20,345 nt of DNA from Bacteroidota bacterium (GTDB taxonomy: Bacteria; Bacteroidota; Ignavibacteria; UBA10030; UBA8401). The stretch lies in assembly GCA_023229405.1 (NCBI GenBank), contig JALNZH010000034.1, forward strand, positions 1-20,345, in the 5' to 3' direction. Position numbers and translations under genes: made by a program. Below the pieces are notes generated by a model. That model searched no databases. It was not told where the DNA came from and saw only the letters and a program-made list of their open reading frames with translations. Positions 8,575 to 17,120 of the stretch are shown one piece after another (the stretch's first letter is position 1; the number at the start of each line of letters is the position of its first letter).

Positions 8575-8587
8575 CCGTCATTTTTTT
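8567..8587. terminator. Compact bidirectional terminator between convergent genes
   Basis: AAAAATGAC (8567-8575) and GTCATTTTT (8577-8585) are perfect inverted copies separated by one base, flanked by an A-tract on one side and T residues to 8587 on the other. It contains the lipoprotein stop codon and sits in the 33-base gap before the cyclase stop, so it could end transcription from both sides. The stem has few G-C pairs and the loop must open to at least three bases, so strength is uncertain. Confidence 0.5.
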
Positions 8588-8607
8588 GGCGTTGATCTTT
8601 GGTTACA

Positions 8608-10818
8608 CTACTTCGTCTTCAATTCAAACACGCCGTTCCAATCTTTCGGGGGCGGTTTTTTGGTATACGCTTGTGAGCGGACGAGATATAATTTGGAAGG
8701 GCCGTCATCCGGTTTCGCTTGTAAGGCGCGGTTAAGTTCGACGATGGCTTTTTTGAATTTTCGTTCACGGTAGAGACTTAATCCGCGATTGTAAAACTCA
8801 ATCATTTCTTTATTTACATTGCTAATGTCATTATTCGCCCCGACCAGTTCAAAAACGCGAATCGGTTTAGTTTTTCCTTTAACAATAAGATAATCAAGTT
8901 CGCGGCAAAACAGCTGGTCCTTCACCAATTCCTGCGTTCGTTCACTGACCATGATTCGTGTGCCGTATTCCTTGTTTGCTCCTTCCATGCGTGAACCAAG
9001 ATTTACAGCATCACCGATCACCGTATAATCAAATCGTGCAGAACCGCCGACGTTGCCGACCACCATCATATCCGTATTCACTCCCATTCGAACCACCAAT
9101 TTTGGTTTGCCCTCAAGTTCCCAGCGTGTAGCAATTTCGCGTGTTTTTTCCTGCATCTGCAGCGCTGCGCGGCAGGCGTTCATTGCATTATTCGGCAGTT
9201 CCATCGGCGCACCCCAAACGGCCATCACGGCGTCTCCCACATACTTGTCCAGCGTTCCATTATTCTTCATGATGATATCAGTCATCGCACTTAGATATTC
9301 GTTCAAAATGCCGACCAGATCAACGGCATCGAGTTTTTCGGAAAAATTAGTGAATGACGCGATATCCGAAAAAAATACTGTTAGTTCTTTCTTCTCGCCG
9401 CCGAGACGCAATTTTTCAGGATGTGCAATCAGTTCGTTCACCACGGAAGGATTTAAGTACTGACTGAACATACCTTTGATCATCGTCTTCTGTTTTCGTT
9501 CCGTCAAGTATTGATAGACGGCGCTACCAATGTAGTTCAACAATACCGCCGCTATCGGGGAAACCACAGGAAGAACAATATTGTGCGCCGCAAACGCATA
9601 GTATGAAACCGTGAGAATACCGTCGATTAATCCTGCAACGACAATAACAGCAACAATCTCAATAATAAATGCATAATGCGTCTTGAGCGATTTAAACCAC
9701 GTAACGGCAAAGAAAGTGAGGAGAGAAAGAACAATGATCAATATCGATTCCTCTGACACCGTCAGTTTTGTGAGATAATTCTGATGGATCAGCGTCTGCA
9801 GAGCATTCGCATGGAGCTCGACACCGTACATCTGGTTCCGATCCATGGAACCCGGCTCGGTGACGGAAACGTTAAACAGGTCTTTCGATTCAGCAAAATA
9901 TGGGCCGATCAGTACGATTTTATTTTTCAATGAACCATCGTTCAGAATGCCGATATCCGGATCGTCAAAGAGATTGATCGACGTATTAAGTTCCCGTTCT
10001 TCGATTGTCTGGAATGTTGAGTCATCCAGAATATTGGCGATATCGATTTTTTTGAATGTCGTACCGGCGGAACCGTAATAATTAATCAGCATCGATACGT
10101 CGTCGAATTTTGGCACGGCGTGATCTCCGAGCACAAAAAATGCATCTTTGTTTTCAGCAACTGCCGTCGATGGCTGTCCGATATATTTGTTCAGCACGGC
10201 AAAAGCGAATGAAGGAATGTAACGGTCTTGGTTTGGCACTTTAGCGAATGGCATATATCGCCGAAAGACCCCGTCCGCATCGTTTGGCACATAAACAATT
10301 CCGGCTGAACTATCCGCAGAATAGAAGATCGAATGAAAATTCTCTTCTTCGCGTGCGATGGATACTCCCGCTTCCCGTAGATCGGTTTTACCGGCGACAA
10401 CTACATTCCTATATTTTTTTATGTCCGCAAACAGCTCATCATCGAAATGGGGTCCGTTAAGATCGGGCTGCTCGAATGTGATATCAACGCCGATGGCACG
10501 TACTCCAGCGCGGTTGAGATTGCGAATAGCGCGAGCATAATAACTTCGGGGGAAAGGATATCGGTCCGGCACGGTTGTTTCCGTGATATCCGAGATCGAG
10601 ACAATAACCACGTCCAGCGAATCGTTCGGATAGGAGAGGGGGCCTCGTTTTTCGAATGACCGATCGATAAAGGAAAGCGCCGAGCGCTCGAAAAAACCAA
10701 AATGAAAGAATGCATCCTGTACAAAAACGATAACAATCACCGAGATACCGAGACTAACGGCAATGCGGACAATCCATTGCCGGAGCGTACGGTCGGATGA
10801 GGATGGTGCGGAGGCCAT
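8608..10818 (-). CDS. CHASE2-domain class III adenylate/guanylate cyclase
   Basis: Membrane-bound nucleotide cyclase of 736 residues. Order: a transmembrane helix (about 13-34); an extracytoplasmic CHASE2 sensor domain (about 45-345, with VDITFEQPD and IVLIGPYF); three transmembrane helices (about 357-376, 383-402, 408-432); a class III cyclase domain (about 473-640); and a TPR-like helical tail (about 668-720). Catalytic residues are complete: metal aspartates D485 (FFSDIASFT) and D529 (YVGDAVMAVWG), purine-reading K525, and transition-state N606 and R610 in GDAVNLGSRMEG. The second purine-specificity position, seven residues before N606, is T599, which fits class IIIb adenylate cyclases. 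The likely product is cAMP in response to an envelope signal. Only one base separates it from the upstream barrel gene and no Shine-Dalgarno is visible, so translation is probably coupled to that gene. Confidence 0.93.
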   Translation of the reverse strand: MASAPSSSDRTLRQWIVRIAVSLGISVIVIVFVQDAFFHFGFFERSALSFIDRSFEKRGPLSYPNDSLDVVIVSISDITETTVPDRYPFPRSYYARAIRNLNRAGVRAIGVDITFEQPDLNGPHFDDELFADIKKYRNVVVAGKTDLREAGVSIAREEENFHSIFYSADSSAGIVYVPNDADGVFRRYMPFAKVPNQDRYIPSFAFAVLNKYIGQPSTAVAENKDAFFVLGDHAVPKFDDVSMLINYYGSAGTTFKKIDIANILDDSTFQTIEERELNTSINLFDDPDIGILNDGSLKNKIVLIGPYFAESKDLFNVSVTEPGSMDRNQMYGVELHANALQTLIHQNYLTKLTVSEESILIIVLSLLTFFAVTWFKSLKTHYAFIIEIVAVIVVAGLIDGILTVSYYAFAAHNIVLPVVSPIAAVLLNYIGSAVYQYLTERKQKTMIKGMFSQYLNPSVVNELIAHPEKLRLGGEKKELTVFFSDIASFTNFSEKLDAVDLVGILNEYLSAMTDIIMKNNGTLDKYVGDAVMAVWGAPMELPNNAMNACRAALQMQEKTREIATRWELEGKPKLVVRMGVNTDMMVVGNVGGSARFDYTVIGDAVNLGSRMEGANKEYGTRIMVSERTQELVKDQLFCRELDYLIVKGKTKPIRVFELVGANNDISNVNKEMIEFYNRGLSLYRERKFKKAIVELNRALQAKPDDGPSKLYLVRSQAYTKKPPPKDWNGVFELKTK

Positions 10819-10819
10819 T

Positions 10820-13186
10820 TTAAAAGTCGATGCGGTACATCAGACTCAGGTAAGAATCGTTATTACTGATTCCGGCAACCGATTGTGATGAAGAGGAATT
10901 TGCAATAAACTGAAATTGCAGTACGATCGCCTGGTGCAGCGAAATGTTATATTGCAAGCTGGTTTCAAATAACGTTCTGGCCAAATCTCCAAACGTGGGA
11001 GCAAATGTAGCATTCAATCTCAGAAGTTCCTCATATAGTTTATACCGTCCGGTCAGTGAAATTGTCTGATACGACAGCGAGGACTGTTCAGTTAATTGTG
11101 TTGTGCTGTTAAACTGCGGAAAGGTGAGGCTGCTGATGCCGATACCAATCGCGCTCTCCAATTTCTGATCATGTACAGTGCTAATGAGAAACGAAGTATT
11201 GAGCGTGGAAATATCTTGTTTCTTTATAGTTCGGTCTTTTTTATCGGAGACATCAATGTTAAACGATATGCTGTGCCGTCCCCAAAGCAAGAAATCATAT
11301 GAGGTTTGCAGAAAGTACCGTTTGGTTTCATCGTCCAGTGCGCGCAAAGCAATCTGCGCTGCGATGTTACTCGTATCCGTAGGGACCGGATTGATTGGGT
11401 TGGAATTTATGTTCACGCCATAACCGATCGTAACATTTGGAAAATCTCGGGCAGGGTAGAAAGAAATGGCCGTATTCATAGTCTTGTATGTGGTGGTGGC
11501 GATTTCAGTTTTAGCCGTATTATTAGTTAACTGTTCATAACTACCGGTAAGAAACAATCTGTTGTCCAGCAATCGAAGTCGATCGATCACATTAAATCCT
11601 TGTATGTCCTTCCTCAATGAACTTGCACCTGCGGATGTATAATCCTTTCCGTGCAGAATGACCGTTCCTTTAAGGTAATTGCCGAAATAGTTGAGTGCTA
11701 ATCCGCTTTCGTAAACAAGCGAAGTTCCTCCGACGGGATTGATCGGCACAAGATTTTCATTAGGTGTAATGAAGATCTTTAATATCGGCAGGAATTTTTT
11801 CAATTGGTCTCCATCGCTGGCGGAAAACGAATTCCGTGCAATAGCGGCATCGATGCTGTCTTTGTTAAACTCCGGGGAAGAAATATCCACATTGGTAATG
11901 CTGACAGCGGTCTGTGCAGTGAATTCTATTCTTCGATCATCAAATGCCAGGAGCACATCTGAACCGAAGACAACATTTTCCTGAGGACGGACAGAGTGCT
12001 GTTCTGTAACAAATGCATCTTTTGCCTTCATGTATGTGAAACCCCATTGGAATTTTTCTCCTTTACCAAAACTCGGACGAATGATGGTCATATCCCGTTT
12101 TAAAGTAGAGGGAATGGAATTAAATTCCACACGCCGGAGCAATTCACCCTGCGCCACATTAACGTTAAACGCACCGAGCAGAAGATCAAAGGTATATCCG
12201 CGCACCCTGCGGCCGTCCATAATCGTGAACGGGAACCGGGGATATGCATCACCGATACCTAATTTTGCATAGCGGGCATCAAGACCGAAATAATATCTGT
12301 TTTGCGGCTGGTTCTCCGGTTTTTCTTCGGAGGTGACCGTCACCTGCGCCACAGCACGGAGGAATTTTGCGTATGTTCCGTTCGCCCGTGTGTCCAGACG
12401 ATTATATGTCTTTTTTGTCCCTTTGATATTTTCATTTCGTGACTCTGCCTGTGCATTGCCTGCACCCTGAAATTCGCTTTCGATCTCTTCCGCCTGCAAT
12501 GCGGTGACAACCGTAAATCCGCGGCGCATTGAGGAGACTTCATTACCATATGCATCGTACGTTTGTACGGAAAGATTCGCACCGCCACTTATTGCAGAAG
12601 CAGGGATTGCTTCTGCCGGAACGATGAGTAGATCGTCGAACATCATCATACTGCCAGAGAGATCGATGCCGTTCAATTGGATCTTTGTTTTTGATCTATC
12701 AATTGATGTATCCGCATACACAAAAGAAATGGAAACGTACGTTTCCCCCTCTTTCACCAATTCTCCCTCCTCGGGGCTCAGGATAATAATTTCGTATTCG
12801 CTTTTCGGTGCAGGGTCGACGGAAATGCGAGCCGGATTAACCTGAGGATTTTCGAGCGGGAAGGTTTCAATTTCGCCATTAATTGTCGTTGCTATCACAT
12901 ACACTTCAATGAACGGAAGAAGTACATCGGTGGATGGAACTTCCGCCACCGCAGAATCCCGCATAATCTGCATCTCCTGTGTGCGGAATTCTGATTGTCC
13001 GAATTGCCGGTAATAGAGCACAACACGCGAAAGTTCTGACGATTGCTGCAGTTCAACGGAAACAGAAAGGGGCAACCGTTCCGTTACTGATAACGGACGA
13101 ATTCCCCTGAGGTATGTATTGATTTGTGCAGAGAGCGGCAATACCATCAACAGACAAAACAAAATAATGCGGGCGACTGGGTTCAT
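10820..13186 (-). CDS. Large secreted protein: two Ig-like domains followed by a predicted outer-membrane beta-barrel
   Basis: 788 residues of no family I can name. The start is set at the ATG whose product begins MNPVARIILFCLLM, a good signal peptide cleaved near LSA-Q; a TTG 21 codons earlier would lie inside a terminator hairpin. About residues 30-125 form an Ig-like domain (VVLYYRQFG ... EVPSTDVLLPFIEVYVIA) that resembles the C-terminal domain of the neighbouring FecR protein. About 132-228 look like a second Ig-like domain (LSPEEGELV ... YDAYGNEV). From about 285 to the end, short alternating strands with many aromatics predominate, with a GDxYPxF...GRRVRG segment near 311-329 and a final strand ending in phenylalanine (YLSLMYRIDF), as in outer-membrane barrels. 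It sits one base before the CHASE2 cyclase gene and may be a surface or signal-reception partner (inference). No clear Shine-Dalgarno. Confidence 0.75.
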   Translation of the reverse strand: MNPVARIILFCLLMVLPLSAQINTYLRGIRPLSVTERLPLSVSVELQQSSELSRVVLYYRQFGQSEFRTQEMQIMRDSAVAEVPSTDVLLPFIEVYVIATTINGEIETFPLENPQVNPARISVDPAPKSEYEIIILSPEEGELVKEGETYVSISFVYADTSIDRSKTKIQLNGIDLSGSMMMFDDLLIVPAEAIPASAISGGANLSVQTYDAYGNEVSSMRRGFTVVTALQAEEIESEFQGAGNAQAESRNENIKGTKKTYNRLDTRANGTYAKFLRAVAQVTVTSEEKPENQPQNRYYFGLDARYAKLGIGDAYPRFPFTIMDGRRVRGYTFDLLLGAFNVNVAQGELLRRVEFNSIPSTLKRDMTIIRPSFGKGEKFQWGFTYMKAKDAFVTEQHSVRPQENVVFGSDVLLAFDDRRIEFTAQTAVSITNVDISSPEFNKDSIDAAIARNSFSASDGDQLKKFLPILKIFITPNENLVPINPVGGTSLVYESGLALNYFGNYLKGTVILHGKDYTSAGASSLRKDIQGFNVIDRLRLLDNRLFLTGSYEQLTNNTAKTEIATTTYKTMNTAISFYPARDFPNVTIGYGVNINSNPINPVPTDTSNIAAQIALRALDDETKRYFLQTSYDFLLWGRHSISFNIDVSDKKDRTIKKQDISTLNTSFLISTVHDQKLESAIGIGISSLTFPQFNSTTQLTEQSSLSYQTISLTGRYKLYEELLRLNATFAPTFGDLARTLFETSLQYNISLHQAIVLQFQFIANSSSSQSVAGISNNDSYLSLMYRIDF

Positions 13187-13200
13187 TCGATGTGATAAGT

Positions 13201-13254
13201 TGAAAATAAAAATCGCTTGCAATCTATCAAAACTGCTATAGAGTTGCAAGCGAT
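13201..13254 (-). terminator. Rho-independent terminator or attenuator between the FecR gene and the barrel gene
   Basis: On the minus strand, arms 13254-13244 and 13222-13212 are perfect 11-bp complements. Pairing continues for five more base pairs (13242-13238 with 13227-13223) past a single bulged base at 13243, with a 10-base loop. The downstream arm is followed by a T-rich run (TTTTTATTTT, down to about 13202). The T-run ends only about 15 bases before the barrel-gene ATG at 13186. Confidence 0.8.
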
Positions 13255-13322
13255 GAATAGTAAAAGGTGTGGTGAAATATGCCGAAATCAGTTAAGTGAT
13301 GTCGACAAATGTCTGCCGACGA

Positions 13323-14462
13323 TCATTTATATTCGATGATCATCGTTTTCTTTTTGCCCGTCGGGTCGGTAAATGGTATCTTTAACTCATTTTTTTGACC
13401 CGCCTGGATAGGTAAAACGATCGGATTTGTCTCCGGTGATGCTGCCGGTACGCTGAACTCTGAGGCATCCGATAGTTTCAAAACGGCATAAACCGCTATT
13501 TCTGGAGAATACACATCGGCAGCGGGAATGGTAAATTTCGTTACACGGTCCGAGAATTGCGCCTTCAGCATCTTGAATATTTGTCCTTGCTTGGGACGAT
13601 AGAACAATGTCAGGTCTTTAACCGAACGTTTCAATGAATCCATCGTTATTGATGATTCGGTCACTTCAACGCTTACCGTAAGATCCTTGTTTTCTCGCCC
13701 GACAGGCGAGTTGATCGTCAATCCTATGGTAATTCCTGTTGTCTCGGAAGAAGATGATGTTTCTGTTGAGTCGATGGTCCCAGTTGAATCGGTTTTCGTT
13801 CCTCCTTGATTATTTCCTTCCGGTTTATTGCCGCTCTCCGGTTTAGTGCTGTCGGCGGAGCTTTTTTTCAATAATCTTCGATCTTCCGCCGATGACTCTT
13901 CTACTTTGACCGATCCGTCGGACATGGAATATGCGGTTTGCCCCGCTTTCACATTATAAATAGTGTTGGAAATGAGATTCTTAAAGTCAACATTTCCGCT
14001 TCCCAGAATCAACACGTCATTACTGTCCTGTCCGGCGATAAGCAGTCCGCCAGTTCCCCGAATAGATGCAACGGAAGTCGGTGTGGAAAATTCGAATTTC
14101 TCATTCGAGCGTTTTTTTACGTCAAAGCCAACCTCGCCCCGTTGAAGATGGACGTTCTTGGAAAATTCTCCTTTGGCAATCTCACCGCTCACCGTTACTT
14201 CCGATTTTTCCTGCACACGGATGACGGAGTTTTCCAAAAACTTCACAATGGCGAACGAATTTTCCTGCGTTCGCACTATGTCACCGGGAATCAACGGCGT
14301 TGCTGCTTTTGCTTTTGTCCAATCTTTCTCTCCGGTCTTATAATCGACTGTGCCGACCGGTTTGAAGATAGTGGCGATCGCCTTTTTCTTCTGCGCCGGT
14401 ACGATTGTTGCGATCGAACAGGAGAGAAAGAGTATGATGATGAATTGTGTAGAAATTTTCAT
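13323..14462 (-). CDS. Secreted FecR-domain protein with a C-terminal Ig-like domain
   Basis: 379 residues from the ATG at 14462, chosen because AAAGGA lies six bases upstream (14469-14474); an ATG five codons earlier has no usable site. A signal peptide (about 1-23) probably ends at VPA-Q, though an upstream FLSC could be read as a poor lipobox. Next is a FecR domain (about 50-160) with PLIPGDIVRT, VQEKSEVTV, LQRGEVGFDV and the hallmark TPTSVASIRGTGG. A Ser/Thr/Gly-rich linker (about 195-242) leads to an Ig-like domain (about 245-350: DLTLFYRP ... FTIPAADVYSPEIAVYAVL). There is no sigma-factor gene nearby and no inner-membrane helix beyond the signal, so it is not a classic FecR anti-sigma regulator. 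A periplasmic or surface structural/sensor role fits better. It lies 19 bases after the upstream secreted-protein gene. Confidence 0.85.
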   Translation of the reverse strand: MKISTQFIIILFLSCSIATIVPAQKKKAIATIFKPVGTVDYKTGEKDWTKAKAATPLIPGDIVRTQENSFAIVKFLENSVIRVQEKSEVTVSGEIAKGEFSKNVHLQRGEVGFDVKKRSNEKFEFSTPTSVASIRGTGGLLIAGQDSNDVLILGSGNVDFKNLISNTIYNVKAGQTAYSMSDGSVKVEESSAEDRRLLKKSSADSTKPESGNKPEGNNQGGTKTDSTGTIDSTETSSSSETTGITIGLTINSPVGRENKDLTVSVEVTESSITMDSLKRSVKDLTLFYRPKQGQIFKMLKAQFSDRVTKFTIPAADVYSPEIAVYAVLKLSDASEFSVPAASPETNPIVLPIQAGQKNELKIPFTDPTGKKKTMIIEYK

Positions 14463-14481
14463 GTAAGTTCCTTTCATTCCC

Positions 14482-15621
14482 TTAATCTTCGAACCGAACA
14501 GAAACGATCCTGTCTTTGTATTCCATTAATAATTTTTGCAGGTCCTGCGGACTCAATGTGACGCCGTTTAATGTAATGCCATTCACGTTTACCTGAAGAT
14601 TTTGATCTTGAATGAAGTTGATGGTGTTTTGATAATCGCCCCCTCCGAAAGCCGTTTGAAGTACGTTAATGATCACTTGTCCTTGAGGATCGGCAATTGC
14701 GAACGAACGTATTGTGCGGAGCGGTTCAACTTCGTACCCGAATGCGGTCATCACACCATCCAGAACGATCACATACATTTTTCCACGCTCAAGTTGTCTC
14801 GGACCGCGCATATATTCAATGCCGGGACGGCTTGCTGCACTTTGAGGATAAGTGAACGAACTGAGATTTCCGGTTAACTTTCTGTCAATTCGTACCTGAA
14901 GATATGGATCCGATGCACCGATAGCATCTTCTAGTGATTGATGTTCGGGACGAAGTTCGTAAATAGTGACTATAACTGCACGAGTATCGTACGTCCACTG
15001 GAATTGTGGGAACGGAGTCGGATAAATATATCCGTTCGTAAACGGTACATCCAAAACAGTTGTTGTCGGATTAGTAACATTAACGGAGCGGTAGATTTCG
15101 ATCGGGGTTTCTTGAACAGCAGAATCGCTGACCGTTGCAACGGTGATTTTAATTCGGATTTCATAGAGTCCGGAAGGAACACGTCCGCCGCTTTCCGGTT
15201 CGAGGATCTTGTTCTTCAATTTTTCCTTCAGAGTATTATTCACACTATGCTGAATATCAATATCCGATGCAGGATCATCGGCATCGGTGCTGGTAAAAAG
15301 CCGTCCACCGACAGGAATGAGGAAAGGTTTTTTTGTCTTTGCAGGTCCAATGAACATTGACGCCGGAATTCTATCCTCTTCCAATGTGACCGTCGCTTCC
15401 AATTCCATATTTGCCGTCACCGGTTTTCCCGATCGATTAATGATATTCAGCGAGAATGTCGAAGGCGCAATCACTTTCAGTTTCTCTGCGAGCGGGTCTA
15501 CCAGAACCGATGCGTTGATGATATCCGCTTCTGTGATTGTCGGAATCACTTCGATGGACTGACCGTATCCAACATTCAATACCAAAATAAACGCTACAGC
15601 GAATAACATTGATTTTTTCAT
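14482..15621 (-). CDS. Secreted protein of unknown function with Ig/Fn3-like segments
   Basis: 379 residues from the ATG preceded by GAGGAG seven bases upstream (15629-15634), giving a clean signal peptide (MKKSMLFAVAF..., cleavage near GYG-Q). An upstream in-frame ATG at 15645 lacks such a site. About 30-180 is beta-rich with an SGLYEIRIKITV strand. About 186-300 resembles an Fn3/Ig fold of a kind found in surface proteins (VPFTNGYIYPTPFPQFQW, a tip loop then YVIVLDGVM). The C-terminus (about 300-379) is more hydrophilic and has a NGITLNGVTLSPQDLQK segment. No catalytic motif is seen. It opens the exported-protein block, 121 bases after rseP, and probably shares a transcript with the FecR gene. 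Confidence 0.75.
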   Translation of the reverse strand: MKKSMLFAVAFILVLNVGYGQSIEVIPTITEADIINASVLVDPLAEKLKVIAPSTFSLNIINRSGKPVTANMELEATVTLEEDRIPASMFIGPAKTKKPFLIPVGGRLFTSTDADDPASDIDIQHSVNNTLKEKLKNKILEPESGGRVPSGLYEIRIKITVATVSDSAVQETPIEIYRSVNVTNPTTTVLDVPFTNGYIYPTPFPQFQWTYDTRAVIVTIYELRPEHQSLEDAIGASDPYLQVRIDRKLTGNLSSFTYPQSAASRPGIEYMRGPRQLERGKMYVIVLDGVMTAFGYEVEPLRTIRSFAIADPQGQVIINVLQTAFGGGDYQNTINFIQDQNLQVNVNGITLNGVTLSPQDLQKLLMEYKDRIVSVRFED

Positions 15622-15742
15622 TATGATTCTCCTCAAATGCTGCATGCAAAATAGAGTATTTTTTAATGTGCTGTGTGTTGAAAATCACCGGCTTCTCAGA
15701 ACTAGAACTGATAAAGTTTTCTGGTTTTAGATCGGATGTGCA

Positions 15743-17104
15743 CTATCCAAAAATATCATTATAGAGCACAAAGACCATAAAGGCGAGTAAAATCGCCATT
15801 CCTGCCTGTTGAATGCGGATCTGAACGGTATTGGGAAGGGGTCGACGGAAAATAGCTTCATACAATAGAACGATCAAATGTCCGCCGTCTAGCGCCGGGA
15901 AGGGGAGAATGTTCATTACCGCAAGACTGATGCTGAGCAACGCTGTGAAAGCAAGAAAACTGATGATACCGGATTCGGCGCTGCGTGTTGCCATTTGCGC
16001 GATCTTCACCGGTCCCCCAACAGATTTTGTAAACTCCACTTTTCCGACGATCAACTGCCAGATGGAATGTGCATATAATGTTGTTGCACTGATCGTTTGC
16101 CGAACGCCGCGCGGGAACGATTCGAACAATCCGTACTGCTTTTGTACTACCGGTCCGTTATACCTGCTCCCAACCGAAATCCCGATTCTTCCTTCATTCG
16201 ATGGAGTTACTTGAATCTTCTTTACTTCATTCTGTCGTTTTACTTCGATAACCACTTCTTTTCCTGCATTGGCACTAATTACGGTGATGACATTTTCCTG
16301 ATTGAATACCGGCGTACCGTTGATGGAGACGATAATATCATTGGATAGCATGCCAGCTTTTTCCGCCGGCCGGCCGGAGAGTACATCGCTAATAACTGCT
16401 TCGGTGTTATTTGGAATTATACCGAATGTCATTTCGGAAACATCGGGAATATTGCTGCGGGGAACATTGATGGTTTGTTGAGTACCGCTCCGTTCGATCG
16501 CCATGGTAATATCCTGTCCGAGGAAATCGACATAGATTGCAGTCTGAATCGCTTCCCAGTGTGCTATCGTCTTTCCGTTGATGGAGAGTACTTTATCGCT
16601 AATCTGCATACCTGCTTTTGCCGCAGGAGAATCCTTCAGAACCATGCCAATCTCAGTTGTCTGCATGAATGATTCGCCCTGAACGTAATTGATTCCCCAG
16701 AAAATTCCGATGGCAAGAAGAATATTCATGATCACTCCGGCAGAAATGACGATCATTCGCTGCCAGACCGGCTTGGAACGATATTCCCACGGCTGTGCTT
16801 CGGTCTTGTCCATTTCCGTGTCCAGACTCTCGTCAATCATCCCAGAGATCTTCACATATCCCCCGATCGGAAAAGCGGAGACGCGGTAATCGGTATTGCC
16901 GTTCAGTTCAAGATCGTCCTTCAATTTTCCGAAGGTAAATCCGGTGAGTTTGTTCCAGCCCATCACCCTGTTTCCCATGCCGAGTGCAAAAACATCTGCA
17001 CGCATTCCGCAGGATATTGCAGCAAGGAAGTGTCCGAGTTCATGGACGAAGACCAGGATTCCGATGGTAATCAAAAAATAAAGTATGGTGCTGATGGTTT
17101 CCAT
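15743..17104 (-). CDS. rseP: RseP-type site-2 intramembrane zinc metalloprotease
   Basis: 453 residues from an ATG with AAAAAGG upstream; a longer ORF start 20 codons earlier would run into dxr. The zinc-binding HELGH (21-25) lies in the first transmembrane helix (VFVHELGHFLAA), and the third ligand is in NILPFPALDGGH (398-409, Asp406) in a later helix. Two PDZ domains lie between (about 152-205 and 235-290, each with an SINGxxV/I core such as VLSINGKTI and IVSINGTPV). A third helix is at about 117-137. In Gram-negative bacteria it cleaves anti-sigma factors and leftover signal peptides within the inner membrane. No anti-sigma gene is in the window. It follows dxr by 16 bases, a common arrangement, so it is likely in one operon. 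Confidence 0.95.
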   Translation of the reverse strand: METISTILYFLITIGILVFVHELGHFLAAISCGMRADVFALGMGNRVMGWNKLTGFTFGKLKDDLELNGNTDYRVSAFPIGGYVKISGMIDESLDTEMDKTEAQPWEYRSKPVWQRMIVISAGVIMNILLAIGIFWGINYVQGESFMQTTEIGMVLKDSPAAKAGMQISDKVLSINGKTIAHWEAIQTAIYVDFLGQDITMAIERSGTQQTINVPRSNIPDVSEMTFGIIPNNTEAVISDVLSGRPAEKAGMLSNDIIVSINGTPVFNQENVITVISANAGKEVVIEVKRQNEVKKIQVTPSNEGRIGISVGSRYNGPVVQKQYGLFESFPRGVRQTISATTLYAHSIWQLIVGKVEFTKSVGGPVKIAQMATRSAESGIISFLAFTALLSISLAVMNILPFPALDGGHLIVLLYEAIFRRPLPNTVQIRIQQAGMAILLAFMVFVLYNDIFG

Positions 17105-17120
17105 TTTGTATACTGCCTTT

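Noticed and set aside
9053..9463. Plus-strand open frame of 136 codons inside the cyclase gene
   Set aside because: It is antisense to the conserved cyclase catalytic domain, whose reading frame is certain; no motif or ribosome site supports it.
13187..13249. TTG start at 13249 for the barrel protein
   Set aside because: The start would lie inside a strong terminator hairpin, and it would put 21 residues before a clean signal peptide.
13321..13341. Inverted repeat GATCAT/ATGATC at the end of the FecR gene as a terminator
   Set aside because: Only six base pairs, no following T-run on the minus strand, and it overlaps the coding end.
13323..14462. FecR protein as an anti-sigma regulator of iron uptake
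   Set aside because: No ECF sigma gene or TonB receptor is adjacent, and the protein has a signal peptide rather than a cytoplasmic anti-sigma N-terminus with one internal helix.
13938..14561. Plus-strand open frame of 207 codons
   Set aside because: It lies antisense across the FecR protein, whose signal peptide, domain and ribosome site are convincing; the antisense product looks random and Cys/Arg-rich.
15690..15716. Imperfect repeat around AGAACTAGAACT as a terminator or operator after rseP
   Set aside because: The stem is seven pairs with a mismatch, has no T-run, and the tandem AGAACT is too short to call a binding site.
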